Notes: generated by a model not told the origin, from the letters alone. A stretch of 64,000 nucleotides of DNA from Sinorhizobium fredii USDA 257 (GCF_000265205.3 NC_018000.1:6109001-6173000); one strand, 5' to 3'. Positions 1 through 10,873 are shown, counted from the stretch's first letter. Program-made: numbers and translations.

Positions 1-268
1 AGGCGAGTTCGACATTGAACAGCACCTTGTCGCCGTCCTGCGCCTGGGCGTTCAGCGAGAGAACGACGTCGAAATCGTTCTCCGCGAGCGGGTTGGCATT
101 GACGTTGACATTGATGTTGATCGACGGCGCGTGCTCGCGGGCCTGGAGCGAACGCGGTGCGCCGGGGTTCTCGAAGGAGAAGTCCTTGACATACTGGGCC
201 AGGATATTGAGCGACGGGGTCTGCTGGGCGGCGCCGCCGTTGCCGTTGGATGCGGTATCAGTCGTCAT
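1..268 (-). CDS. secB: SecB protein-export chaperone (3' end outside window)
   Basis: SecB holds preproteins unfolded in the cytosol and hands them to SecA for export. The visible N-terminal 89 codons start at ATG 268 (reverse strand). They have a Gly/Asn/Gln-rich lead, then the SecB segment with [16 protein letters not shown] and a strand rich in [10 protein letters not shown]. This is the usual alphaproteobacterial SecB form. The C-terminal half, including the SecA-binding tail, lies beyond the window edge. It is transcribed away from fxsA's 3' end. About 140 nt separate it from fxsA, and I saw no other gene there. Confidence 0.93.
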   Translation of the reverse strand, partial: MTTDTASNGNGGAAQQTPSLNILAQYVKDFSFENPGAPRSLQAREHAPSININVNVNANPLAENDFDVVLSLNAQAQDGDKVLFNVELA

Positions 269-407
269 AAGAGTTTCCTCGGACTTCGAATTGGTGAGGC
301 CGTCTAGCATTTCGGTCCTGGGCTTACAACCCTCGAAGCCCGGACCGGTTCCCCGGAATGAAGGGCGATTCAAGCCCTCCTCGGCCGGAATCATTATGGC
401 CCCTGAT

Positions 408-917
408 CTAACGAGAAATCCGGTTGCTCGGTGGCGGGGAACCGTCTCCGTCCTCGTCTTTCCTGGAGAACTCGTCCGTATCGAGATCGATGATCGTCGG
501 CCTGTGCGGCGGTCGGTCGTTCCCGCCGCCGCCATAATAGAAGCCGCTTCCCGTCGTCAGGATCGTCAGCCGCGTCTGTAGGAAGGAAGCGATGGCGCGC
601 CTGACCGGGGGCAGGAAGAGGACCAGGCCGGCAATATCGGTGATGAAGCCGGGAACGATCAGCAGGATCGCCGCAATGAAGATGAGCGCACCGCCAAGAA
701 GATCCGGGCCGGGATCCTTTCCTGCCCGCGCCGCTTCCTGTACACGGCGCAAAGTGCCGAGCCCCTGGATGCGGAGAAGCAAGACGCCGGCAACTCCGCT
801 CAACAGGACGAGGAGCAGCGTCATCGCCAAGCCGAGCTCCCGGCCGACGACAACGAAACCGGTAATCTCTGCGATCGGCAGACCGAGAATGACGAGAGGA
901 ATGATCACCGAACGCAT
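408..917 (-). CDS. fxsA: FxsA family inner-membrane protein
   Basis: FxsA is a small polytopic inner-membrane protein. In E. coli its overproduction relieves F-plasmid exclusion of phage T7; its native role is unclear. The 169-residue product has about four hydrophobic segments: an N-terminal [20 protein letters not shown], a second at about 30-48, and a pair around 80-110 that includes the conserved [21 protein letters not shown] polar Asp/Ser-rich cytoplasmic tail follows. I chose ATG 917. An in-frame TTG at 932 would add only MRARS-like residues and has no better ribosome site. It is divergent from the Tim44-domain gene. Confidence 0.88.
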   Translation of the reverse strand: MRSVIIPLVILGLPIAEITGFVVVGRELGLAMTLLLVLLSGVAGVLLLRIQGLGTLRRVQEAARAGKDPGPDLLGGALIFIAAILLIVPGFITDIAGLVLFLPPVRRAIASFLQTRLTILTTGSGFYYGGGGNDRPPHRPTIIDLDTDEFSRKDEDGDGSPPPSNRISR

Positions 918-983
918 TGATCGTGCTCGCAAGAAGATGAGTGCAATTGATCAGTCTCCGGTTTATGGGTGCGACATCGCCAT

Positions 984-1012
984 TTGAATGGTTTATCCTT
1001 GCGGACTATATG
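984..1012 (+). promoter_or_regulatory. sigma70-type promoter for the Tim44-mltA-smr genes
   Basis: TTGAAT (984-989) and TATATG (1007-1012) are separated by 17 nt, about 40 nt upstream of the ATG at 1052. Both hexamers and the spacing are close to the housekeeping consensus. It points into the Tim44-mltA-smr-xre run. Prediction by eye only. Confidence 0.5.
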
Positions 1013-1051
1013 GAACACCAAGATAAATTCTAACAGCGGTTCCGGGTGGAA

Positions 1052-1752
1052 ATGGGCTCTTTTGACTTCATCACGTTTTTTTCCTGATCGCAGCTGTGGT
1101 CATCTTCTTGCAATTGCGCAGCGTCCTTGGCCGCAGGACAGGAAATGAACGACCGCCTTTCGATCCCTATTCGCCGCGCGAGGCGCAGGGTCCGGAGGCG
1201 AGAGACAATGGCAAGGTCGTGCAGCTCCCTCGCCGCGAGAGCACTGCGGAGGACGAGTCGCGCTACGCCGCCATCGATGGCTTTTCGAAGCCCGGTACGC
1301 CTTTGAATGCCCAACTGAGGGCGCTCAGCGACGCAGATCCCAGCTTCCAGCCCGCCGAATTCCTCAACGGCGCGAAGATGGCCTACGAGATGATCGTCAT
1401 GGCTTTCGCCGATGGCGACCGCAAGACACTTAAAGGGCTCCTGTCCCGCGAGGTCTATGAGGGCTTCGAAGCGGCGATCGCCGAACGGGAAAGCAAGGGC
1501 GAGGTGGTCAAGTCGACCTTTGTCGGCATCGAAAAGGCCGACCTCGTCCATGCGGAACTCAAGGACAGCGAAGAGAACGTCACGGTCCGCATCATCAGCC
1601 AACTCATCTCCGCCACCTACGACAAGCAAGGCAAGCTGATCGACGGTGATGCCGATTCGGTTGCCGAAGTGAACGACCTCTGGACGTTTGCGCGCGATGC
1701 CCGATCGCGCGACCCAAACTGGAAGCTGATCGCCACCGAATCGGAAAATTGA
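1052..1752 (+). CDS. Tim44-like domain (TimA-type) membrane-anchored protein, apparent 1-nt frameshift near the start
   Basis: The C-terminal two thirds is a Tim44/TimA-like domain (EFLNGAKMAYEMIVMAFADGD through SEVNDLWTFARD-like residues). In mitochondria this fold anchors the import motor; bacterial homologues are membrane-tethered envelope proteins. Rhizobial relatives begin with a membrane segment encoded from an ATG like the one at 1052 (MGSFDFITF). Here that ATG frame stops at 1085, because the T-run at 1076-1082 has seven Ts. Eight would fuse it in frame to FLIAAVVIFLQLRSVLGRR. Without the missing T, translation could start only at GTG 1096, which cuts into the membrane segment. Causes could be a sequencing error, a real mutation, or slippage. 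The gene is followed by mltA after 15 nt. Confidence 0.75.
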
Positions 1753-1767
1753 CCGCAAGGGGCGATA

Positions 1768-2874
1768 ATGGCCTTTGATCTCGAACCGGTCGCCTTCTCG
1801 GAATTGCCGGGGTGGCAACAGGATGACCCGACTCCCGTCATCGACGCGCTGCGCCGCTGTCAGCATCAGGTGACGGCGGTCAAGCCGTACAGGACTGGCT
1901 CTCTCGGTGTTTCGGTTGCCGATCTGCTGCCCGTCTTCGAGGCGGCCGGGGCGGTTTTTTCAAGCGCGCCGGAAGCGCGGAAGTTCTTCGAAGGTCATTT
2001 CGTGCCCTTCCGCATCCGGCCTGCGGACAGAAGGCCAGGCTTCGTCACCGCCTTTTACGAACCAGAGGTTGAGGTTCGCGCCATCGCCGACGAGGCATTC
2101 CGCTTTCCCTTCTACCGGCGCCCCGCCGACCTCGTTGATATCGACGATACGAACCGGCCGGAAGGCATGGATCCCTATTTCGCCTTCGGCCGGCTGCGTG
2201 ACGGCAGGATTGAGGAGTATCCCGATCGCCGGACGATCGAGGAGGGCCTGCTCCTGGGCCAAGGCTTGGAGATCGCCTACGCCCGCTCGAAAGTCGATGT
2301 CTTTTTCGTCCATGTCCAAGGTGCGGCCCGGCTCGTTTATCCGGATGGATCGCGCCGCCGCATCACCTATGCGGCGAAGACCGGGCATCGCTTTTCCGCC
2401 ATCGGCAAGCTCTTGATCGAGCGCGGCGAAATCGACGCGGCGACCGTTTCGATGACGAGCATCCGCGGCTGGCTCGTGGCCCATCCGGAAGAGGTTGACG
2501 AGGTCCTCTGGCACAATCGCTCCTTCATCTTCTTCCGCGAAGCACCCGTCGGAGATGAAAAGCTCGGACCGGTGGCCGCGGCCAAGGTGCCACTCGAGCC
2601 GGGACGGTCGCTTGCGGTCGACCGCCTGATCCACACTTTTGGGGTTCCTTTCTATATTGCCAGCGAAACCCTTACCCATCTCGATGGCGGCCGTCCCTTC
2701 GGACGGCTGATGCTTGCGCTCGATACGGGTTCGGCGATTGTCGGGCCGGCGCGCGGGGATATCTTCACGGGATCGGGCGAGATGGCCGGCGCGCTTGCCG
2801 GCTCCGTGCGCAACGATGCCGATTTCTACATCCTTGTGCCGCGCGCGGCTGCCGCCCGATATCGCCATGGCTAG
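1768..2874 (+). CDS. mltA: MltA-type lytic murein transglycosylase
   Basis: MltA cleaves the beta-1,4 MurNAc-GlcNAc bond of peptidoglycan, leaving 1,6-anhydroMurNAc. The 368-residue product has the MltA domain (FVTAFYEPEVEV, about residues 90-100, to about 240). A C-terminal 3D double-psi barrel follows, with the acidic motif ALDTGSAIVGPARGDIFTGSG (read in two pieces, about 315-335) that holds the catalytic Asp. Odd point: MltA is normally a lipoprotein, yet no signal peptide or lipobox is encoded from ATG 1768. The upstream gene ends only 15 nt away, so no extension is possible. It overlaps the next gene by 8 nt. Confidence 0.9.
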   Translation: MAFDLEPVAFSELPGWQQDDPTPVIDALRRCQHQVTAVKPYRTGSLGVSVADLLPVFEAAGAVFSSAPEARKFFEGHFVPFRIRPADRRPGFVTAFYEPEVEVRAIADEAFRFPFYRRPADLVDIDDTNRPEGMDPYFAFGRLRDGRIEEYPDRRTIEEGLLLGQGLEIAYARSKVDVFFVHVQGAARLVYPDGSRRRITYAAKTGHRFSAIGKLLIERGEIDAATVSMTSIRGWLVAHPEEVDEVLWHNRSFIFFREAPVGDEKLGPVAAAKVPLEPGRSLAVDRLIHTFGVPFYIASETLTHLDGGRPFGRLMLALDTGSAIVGPARGDIFTGSGEMAGALAGSVRNDADFYILVPRAAAARYRHG

Positions 2875-3427
2875 GGACAAGAAGCTATCGCCGGACGACC
2901 GCATCCTTTGGGGAAAGGTCGTGCGCTCGATCAAGCCGATGCCGGGGCGTTTGCAGGACCTCGAGGACCTGCTCGGGGAAATCGAGGAGCCGTCAACGCC
3001 ACCTCCGCAGCAACCGAATTCCGGCGCGTCCGCGTCCGAAACGCCGGAACAGGGGATTGCGCTCAGCGGCAAGGCCGAGCACCGCCATCATCCGTTCGAG
3101 AGGCCGGTTAAGCGGAAGCTTTCCAAGGGCCGGCTCGCGCTCGAGGCGCGGATCGACCTGCACGGAATGATCCAGAGTGAGGCGCATGGCTTCCTTCTGC
3201 AGTTCCTGCTGAAAGCGCACGAGCGGGGTTTGCGCCATGTGCTTGTCATCACCGGCAAGGGAACGTCGCTCGGCAGCGACGGAGCGTTGAAGCGCGCCGT
3301 GCCGCTCTGGTTCGCGCTGCCGGAGTTTCGCCCGCTGATCTCGTCCTACGAGCCGGCGGCGCGAAACCATGGGGGCGAGGGGGCGCTCTATGTCCGCCTG
3401 GCGCGCAGCAGGGGACATGCATCGTGA
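2867..3427 (+). CDS. Smr-domain endonuclease-like protein
   Basis: This is a 186-residue stand-alone Smr protein, the domain found at the C-terminus of MutS2. It carries a basic/Pro-rich N-terminal linker (residues 1-90) and the Smr core: RIDLHGMIQSEA (LDLHG-like motif), then LVITGKGTS (the GxG loop) and a final GALYVRLAR strand. Smr domains nick or bind nucleic acids; the substrate of this subfamily is not established. ATG 2867 overlaps the end of mltA by 8 nt (frames differ), indicating translational coupling. Longer in-frame starts would run deep into mltA. It is coupled in turn to the next regulator gene. Confidence 0.85.
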   Translation: MARDKKLSPDDRILWGKVVRSIKPMPGRLQDLEDLLGEIEEPSTPPPQQPNSGASASETPEQGIALSGKAEHRHHPFERPVKRKLSKGRLALEARIDLHGMIQSEAHGFLLQFLLKAHERGLRHVLVITGKGTSLGSDGALKRAVPLWFALPEFRPLISSYEPAARNHGGEGALYVRLARSRGHAS

Positions 3428-3801
3428 CGCCTTTCGGTGAGGCCATGCGCGAGCTGCGCCGCCGCAAAGGCGTCTCGCAGAAGGAGATGGCGGCGGTGAT
3501 CGGCGTTTCGCCGGCCTATCTGTCGGCCCTCGAACACGGCAAGCGCGGCGCACCGAGCTTCGATTTCCTGCAGCGCGTCGCCGGCTATTTCAATGTGATC
3601 TGGGACGAGGCCGATGAACTCTTCCGGGTCGCGCGGCTTTCCGACCCGCGAGTGGTCCTCGACACATCGGGCCTGCCGCCCGGCCACACGGCCTTTGCAA
3701 ACCGTCTGAGCGAGCGGATTCGCGGCCTGTCGGGCGAAGCGATCGAGGCGATGGAAGATATTTTGGAAAAAGCCACATTTCCTGATAATGACAGGGGATG
3801 A
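3424..3801 (+). CDS. Small XRE/Cro-type helix-turn-helix regulator
   Basis: This 125-residue cytoplasmic DNA-binding protein begins with a full XRE-type HTH domain. It has RELRRRKGVSQKEMAAVIGV, then SPAYLSALEHGKRGAPSFDFL (helices 2-4, about residues 10-60). The C-terminal half has no recognisable sensor domain. It starts with GTG at 3424, sharing the GTGA junction with the Smr gene's stop. It is therefore probably co-translated with smr and mltA. Targets are unknown; autoregulation of the mltA-smr run is possible but unsupported. Confidence 0.88.
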   Translation: MTPFGEAMRELRRRKGVSQKEMAAVIGVSPAYLSALEHGKRGAPSFDFLQRVAGYFNVIWDEADELFRVARLSDPRVVLDTSGLPPGHTAFANRLSERIRGLSGEAIEAMEDILEKATFPDNDRG

Positions 3802-3836
3802 AGCCTCGCCCTGGCCGTGCTCCTGTGGCCCGGGGT

Positions 3837-3865
3837 TTGGAACCCGTGGACAAATTTCCTATAGT
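3837..3865 (+). promoter_or_regulatory. sigma70-type promoter for gyrB
   Basis: TTGGAA (3837-3842) and TATAGT (3860-3865) are spaced by 17 nt and lie about 70 nt before the gyrB ATG. The 135-nt gap between the xre gene and gyrB is more AT-rich than its surroundings at this point. Prediction by eye. Confidence 0.5.
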
Positions 3866-3930
3866 CCGCGAGGCGTCCGCGCTGTGATTCGCAACGAATC
3901 GCCGCGTCCGAAGAACCTGGAAAGACCTGA

Positions 3931-6372
<2,442 letters not shown>

Positions 6373-6416
6373 CGAAGCGATCGATTCGGAAAGAAGCGCT
6401 TCGGTGCGTTGAAAAC

Positions 6417-6455
6417 AAAAGCGTGGGGCGTCTTCGCTCCCACGCTTTTTCTTTT
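6417..6455. terminator. Bidirectional intrinsic terminator between gyrB and nitroreductase gene
   Basis: GCGTGGG (6421-6427) pairs with CCCACGC (6439-6445). The stem is extended outward by AAAA/TTTT, so either strand shows a GC stem followed by Ts. It lies between two convergent genes and can stop both. Confidence 0.85.
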
Positions 6456-6505
6456 GTGCGCTGGGCACAGACCATGCAAACGCCGCCCGATTCCAGCTCC
6501 AGGCG

Positions 6506-7102
6506 TCAATCGCCCCTGAATCGACCCTCGAAGACGAATTCGCCGATCGCCTTGCGCTGGCTCGGCCTTTCCCTTTCGCGCAGATACTCCGGAAGGGTGG
6601 AGGGATCGGCGATCCTGCCGATCGCCACGGCCGCCTCGACCCGGTAGTGCTCCGGGACGCCGAGCACGTGCATTGCCTTGTCTCGGTCAATCCCCGCCAT
6701 GGCATGGGCATGCCATCCGGCAAGCTGCGTCTGCAGCGCCAGTGCAAACCAGGCAGCACCCGTATCGAAGGCGTGGGTATAGGCGGGTCTCAGCTCGCCG
6801 CTCGATGTCAACCTGTGGGTCTTCGACAGAATGATGACGAGCGCCGAAGCGTTCTTCGCCCAACGCTGGTTGCCTTCGTCGAGCGTCTCCAGCAGCGACG
6901 CAAAGTACTCTGTGCCGCGCCGGGCATAGACGAAGCGCCAAGGCTGCATGTTGCTCGCCGAAGGCGCCCAGCGCGCCGCTTCGAAGAGCGCCAGCAGGTC
7001 CGTTTCGCTGATTTCTTCGCCGGTGAAGGCGCGGGGCGACCACCGCTCGAGGAAGATCGAGTGGATCGGGTGGTCGGCTTTTCTGTGGTTGATTTCTGTC
7101 AC
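6506..7102 (-). CDS. Nitroreductase-family FMN oxidoreductase
   Basis: This 198-residue flavoprotein belongs to the nitroreductase superfamily, homodimeric NAD(P)H enzymes that reduce nitro compounds, quinones or flavins. The FMN-contacting signatures are visible: FLERWSPRAFTGEEIS near the N-terminus and ARWAPSASNMQPWRFVYAR at about residues 45-65. A C-terminal PEHYRVEAAVAIGRIADP region completes the fold. The true substrate cannot be told from sequence. It is a single gene convergent with gyrB. Confidence 0.85.
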   Translation of the reverse strand: MTEINHRKADHPIHSIFLERWSPRAFTGEEISETDLLALFEAARWAPSASNMQPWRFVYARRGTEYFASLLETLDEGNQRWAKNASALVIILSKTHRLTSSGELRPAYTHAFDTGAAWFALALQTQLAGWHAHAMAGIDRDKAMHVLGVPEHYRVEAAVAIGRIADPSTLPEYLRERERPSQRKAIGEFVFEGRFRGD

Positions 7103-7447
7103 GAACGAGCATCCTTGTCCTGCATGGGAATTCCTTGGGAGGCCCTTCGACTTGCAGATGAAGCGTCCGCGAGGAGCCGGATTCGCCGCGACGCTATAGA
7201 AGATGCAGGCGCTTTGAAACGCGCTCTCCGAAAAATGATCGGAGTTGGATCTTGCACCGCAAGGACCCTTCGAAAGGTTGGAACGAAGCGAGACGGCAGC
7301 CGTTCTGATTTGGGGTTCCCCCGGGAGCGGCGCTGCGGAGGCTTGCCTTTTGTTTGAGGGGAAAAGCAGAAAGGGTGTCCCGACCGATTGTCGAAACCGA
7401 AAAAAGTTGTATAAGTTCTGTAAAGTTTTCCGAGGGAAGGACCAGCC
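7103..7447. other. 345-nt intergenic region without a gene
   Basis: This lies between the divergent nitroreductase and gabD genes. I see no convincing coding frame. The right part (7380-7440) is A-rich and holds a promoter-like pair directed at gabD. The rest shows no repeat or hairpin that I trust. Confidence 0.6.
7388..7415 (+). promoter_or_regulatory. Possible sigma70 promoter for gabD
   Basis: TTGTCG (7388-7393) and TATAAG (7410-7415) have a 16-nt spacer and sit about 33 nt before the gabD ATG. The -10 is good and the -35 moderate. Confidence 0.4.
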
Positions 7448-8902
7448 ATGAACATGAAGGACCCGTCGCTGTTTCGCCAGGCCGCGCTCGTCGGCGACAA
7501 CTGGATCGAAGCGGACCCGCAGAATGCGATCGAGGTGAACAACCCGGCGACCGGCGAGATCATCGGTCTTGTGCCGAAGCTCGGTGCCGCCGAGACCAGG
7601 GCCGCGATCGAGATCGCCGCGCGGGTGCAGAAGGAATGGGCGGCGCGAACCGCTAAGGAGCGCGCGGCAATCCTGCGCCGCTGGTTCGAGCTGATGATCG
7701 AGAACAAGGACGATCTAGGCCGGATATTGACTATCGAGCAGGGCAAGCCGCTTGCCGAAGCGACCGGCGAGATCGTCTATGGCGCGAGCTTCATCGAATG
7801 GTTCGCCGAAGAGGGGCGGCGCGTCTATGGCGACCTCGTGCCCGGCCACCAGAAGGACAAGCGCATCCTGGTGATGAAGCAGCCGATCGGCGTGGTCGCT
7901 GCCATCACACCCTGGAACTTCCCGAATGCGATGATCACCCGCAAGGCCGGCCCCGCCTTTGCCGCCGGCTGCGCCATGGTGCTGAAACCGGCCGCGCAGA
8001 CGCCGTTCTCGGCGATCGCCATCGCCGTGCTCGCCGAGCGGGCCGGCATGCCGAAGGGCCTGTTCAGCGTCATAACCGGCTCGGCCCGCGAGATCGGCGC
8101 CGAGATGACCTCCAACCCGACCGTGCGCAAGCTGACCTTCACCGGCTCGACCGAGGTCGGCGCCGAGCTCTACCGCCAGAGCGCCGCGACGATCAAGAAG
8201 CTCGGCCTCGAACTCGGCGGCAACGCGCCTTTCATCGTCTTCGACGACGCGGATCTCGATGCTGCGGTCGAGGGCGCCCTGATCGCCAAGTTCCGCAACA
8301 ACGGTCAGACCTGCGTCTGCGCCAACCGCCTCTATGTCCAAGACGGCGTCTACGAAGCCTTCTCGGCGAAGCTGGCTCAAGCGGTCGCCAAGCTCAAGAC
8401 CGGCAACGGGATGGAAGAGGGCGTCATTCTCGGGCCGCTGATCGACAAGCCGGCGCTTGAGAAGGTCGAGGAGCATGTCGCCGACGCGCTCGCCAAGGGC
8501 GCCCGCGTCATCCAGGGCGGCCAGCGCCACGCGCTCGGCGGCAGCTTCTATGAGGCGACGGTGCTGGCGGACGTCACCCAGGCGATGGCGGTGGCGCGCG
8601 AGGAAACCTTCGGTCCGGTGGCGCCGCTCTTCCGCTTCAAGGACGAGGCGGACGTCATCCGCCAGGCGAACGACACCGAATTCGGCCTGGCCTCCTATTT
8701 CTATGCCAAGGATCTGGCGCGCGTCTTCCGCGTCGCGGAGGCGCTGGAGTACGGCATGGTCGGCGTCAATACCGGTCTGATCTCGACGGCGGAAGCGCCC
8801 TTCGGTGGCGTCAAGCTCTCCGGCCTCGGCCGCGAGGGCTCGAAATACGGCATCGAGGAGTTCATGGAAATCAAATATGTCTGCCTCGGCGGTATCGCCT
8901 GA
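7448..8902 (+). CDS. gabD: NAD(P)-dependent succinate-semialdehyde dehydrogenase-type aldehyde dehydrogenase
   Basis: This 484-residue ALDH is of the GabD type, which oxidises succinate semialdehyde to succinate in GABA breakdown. Catalytic residues are in place: general-base Glu255 in KLGLELGGNAPF and nucleophile Cys289 in NNGQTCVCANR. The GSTEVG coenzyme loop and the TPWNFPNAMI motif are also present. The C-terminus (GREGSKYGIEEFMEIKYVCLGG) is typical of GabD. There is no gabT neighbour. The next gene on the strand is an aldolase after a terminator, so a role on other aldehydes such as lactaldehyde is possible but only inferred. Confidence 0.88.
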   Translation: MNMKDPSLFRQAALVGDNWIEADPQNAIEVNNPATGEIIGLVPKLGAAETRAAIEIAARVQKEWAARTAKERAAILRRWFELMIENKDDLGRILTIEQGKPLAEATGEIVYGASFIEWFAEEGRRVYGDLVPGHQKDKRILVMKQPIGVVAAITPWNFPNAMITRKAGPAFAAGCAMVLKPAAQTPFSAIAIAVLAERAGMPKGLFSVITGSAREIGAEMTSNPTVRKLTFTGSTEVGAELYRQSAATIKKLGLELGGNAPFIVFDDADLDAAVEGALIAKFRNNGQTCVCANRLYVQDGVYEAFSAKLAQAVAKLKTGNGMEEGVILGPLIDKPALEKVEEHVADALAKGARVIQGGQRHALGGSFYEATVLADVTQAMAVAREETFGPVAPLFRFKDEADVIRQANDTEFGLASYFYAKDLARVFRVAEALEYGMVGVNTGLISTAEAPFGGVKLSGLGREGSKYGIEEFMEIKYVCLGGIA

Positions 8903-8927
8903 GTAGGCAAGGTCTTTCACGCAAACA

Positions 8928-8958
8928 AACCGGCCGGAAAGTTCTGGCCGGTTTTTTT
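8928..8958 (+). terminator. Intrinsic terminator after gabD
   Basis: AACCGGCC (8928-8935) pairs with GGCCGGTT (8946-8953), followed by a run of seven Ts. It separates gabD from the aldolase gene. Confidence 0.88.
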
Positions 8959-9000
8959 GTTTGCCGCTAAGACATTGGTCTTCGTCACAGGAGAGCGATC

Positions 9001-9801
9001 ATGCCGGCCCCCAAAAACTCCTTCAAAGCGGCAATCCGCGAAGGTCGTTTCCAGCTCGGCCTGTGGGTGGCGCTTGCCAGCCCCTATGCCGCCGAAGTAG
9101 TGGGCGGCAGCGGCTATGACTGGCTGCTGATCGACGGCGAACATGCGCCGAACGACCTGCCGTTGCTTGCCGCGCAATATCGCGCCATCGCCGGCCGCGG
9201 CAGTCATCCGATCGTGCGCCTGCCGGTCGGCGACACCGCCCTCATCAAGCAGATCCTTGATACGGGTGTTCAGACCCTGCTCATCCCGATGGTCGACACT
9301 GTCGAACAGGCGCGGCAGCTGGTCCGCGCCGTCCGCTACCCGCCGCACGGCATTCGCGGCGTCGGCGCCGCCCTCGGGCGCGCTACGAATTTCGGACGGG
9401 TCAAGGATTATCTGCAGAACGCCAATGACGAGATCTGCCTGATCCTGCAGATCGAGAGCCGGGCAGGCTTGGCCGCCATCGATGAGATTGCCGCACTGGA
9501 CGGTGTCGACGGCCTGTTCATCGGCCCATCGGACCTAGCCGCCGACATGGGCCATCTCGGCAATCCGGCCCACCCGGAGGTCCGGGCCGCGATTATCGAC
9601 GGCTTTGCGCGCATCGAGAAGGCCGGCAAGGCGCGCGGCATTCTGACCCTCGATCCGGTACAGGCGCGCGACTACCGCGATCTCGGTGCCGACTTCCTGG
9701 CGATCGGCACCGACGTGACCTTGCTCGTCAGTGCCACGGAGCGATTGCGCCGCGAATTTCTCGGAGAGGTTGATCCGGTGAGAGCCGAATCCGGCTACTG
9801 A
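9001..9801 (+). CDS. HpcH/HpaI-family 2-keto-3-deoxy-sugar-acid aldolase
   Basis: This is a class II (metal-dependent) pyruvate aldolase of 266 residues, related to HpaI, GarL and RhmA. Such enzymes split 2-keto-3-deoxy acids into pyruvate and an aldehyde. Visible signatures are YDWLLIDGEHAPND, then GVGAALGRATNFG, the metal ligand Glu in LILQIESRAG, and the ligand Asp in GLFIGPSDLAADMGHLG. The neighbouring island would generate a 2-keto-3-deoxy acid by dehydration, so this is its likely cleavage enzyme. If the sugar is L-fucose the products would be pyruvate and L-lactaldehyde. That substrate is inferred. It starts at ATG 9001 just after a GGAG-like site (aggagagcgatc). Confidence 0.88.
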   Translation: MPAPKNSFKAAIREGRFQLGLWVALASPYAAEVVGGSGYDWLLIDGEHAPNDLPLLAAQYRAIAGRGSHPIVRLPVGDTALIKQILDTGVQTLLIPMVDTVEQARQLVRAVRYPPHGIRGVGAALGRATNFGRVKDYLQNANDEICLILQIESRAGLAAIDEIAALDGVDGLFIGPSDLAADMGHLGNPAHPEVRAAIIDGFARIEKAGKARGILTLDPVQARDYRDLGADFLAIGTDVTLLVSATERLRREFLGEVDPVRAESGY

Positions 9802-9814
9802 TCGGGACGAGCTG

Positions 9815-10693
9815 CTAAGGAATCGACTGCAGCAGGGTCTCCCGCGCCGACTTAAGGTGACGGCGGCAGGCCTGCTCCGCCTGCTTCGGGTCGCGCGACT
9901 GAAGAGCCGCGATATAGGCGAGATGCTCTTCCAGCGCCCGGGCGTTGCGCTCGCGCGCATTCGCCTTGTTCCACTGGTAATGGTAGTGGAAGACGATCGC
10001 GATAACGTCGTAGAAATCGACGATGAAACGGTTGCTCGACGATTTGTGCACAAGCAGGTGAAATCGCTCGTCGAGCTCGGAGAATTCCCTGTAGCGGTTG
10101 TCGATGTCGGCAAGGATTTCGCGATGCAGCGCTTCGATCTGCTTCAGTTCGGCCCAAGCGGGGTCATTCTCGGGTAGGGTCACGAAGCGAGACGCCGAGC
10201 GAAGCTCGAACATCTCCCTGACTTCCGTCAGCTCGAGCGCGAATTCGCGGGTAAATCCCTTGAGCACCCAATGGCTGTTCGGCCGCTTCTCGATCAGGCC
10301 GAAGCGACTGAAGCGGATCAGGAATTCGCGCACACTCGTGGTGCCGGTGCCGATCTCGCGCGCCAGCTCGAGCTCGTTGATCTGCATGCCGGGCTCCGCG
10401 CCGCCCGCCAGAATCCGGCGCATGAAGCTGCGTTCGATTCTCTCGGCGAGCGAATCGGTTTCCTCGGTGGGGAAATAGTCCGACGCCTCTGGACGCCTGA
10501 GCACGATCTTGCGGCGCTTGTCCCAGCTGATGAGCTTGACCTCCTCGCAACGCGACAGGATGGCACGCACCGTCGTGCGGCTGACGCCGAGCGCCTGTCC
10601 GAGCTCCGGTTCCGAGGGCAACGCGGATGTTTCCGAAAGCAGCGTGAGGCAGCGGTTGAAGGCATCCTTGAAGACTGTGTTTTGCTTCGCCAT
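9815..10693 (-). CDS. GntR-family (FCD) regulator with two winged-helix segments
   Basis: This 292-residue transcription factor is convergent with the aldolase and divergent from the dehydratase. Residues about 20-65 look like one GntR HTH (LPSEPELGQALGVSRTTVRA). A second GntR-type winged helix follows at about 85-145 (ELELAREIGTGTTSVREFLI, then RFSRFGLIEKRPNSHWVLKG). The FCD ligand domain starts at about 150, with the metal-site pattern ELTEVREMFELRSA, FHLLVHKSS and a closing EEHLAYIAAL. FCD proteins usually bind small acids or sugar acids and repress catabolic genes. Its likely targets are the palindromes at 10874 and 13737. Tandem winged helices are unusual for this family. Confidence 0.86.
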   Translation of the reverse strand: MAKQNTVFKDAFNRCLTLLSETSALPSEPELGQALGVSRTTVRAILSRCEEVKLISWDKRRKIVLRRPEASDYFPTEETDSLAERIERSFMRRILAGGAEPGMQINELELAREIGTGTTSVREFLIRFSRFGLIEKRPNSHWVLKGFTREFALELTEVREMFELRSASRFVTLPENDPAWAELKQIEALHREILADIDNRYREFSELDERFHLLVHKSSSNRFIVDFYDVIAIVFHYHYQWNKANARERNARALEEHLAYIAALQSRDPKQAEQACRRHLKSARETLLQSIP

Positions 10694-10873
10694 GAATTGA
10701 TCCGGCCTATTGACGTTTCCTGGGGTCTAGCCCGGCAGCGCCGGTTTGTCTTGAGGGTCGCTCGCAGAATTTGTCGAGACCGTCCTGCTTCCTGCCTCTC
10801 CCATGCCGTCATCGGCTGAGAGCATCGGAATCCCAGTTGCGACGGCAGCCATAATACCCATTGACGAAGATCT

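Noticed and set aside
1030..1866. 278-codon minus-strand frame across the frameshifted Tim44-domain gene
   Set aside because: Considered because the sense gene is broken, but the sense frame carries the conserved domain and the antisense product does not.
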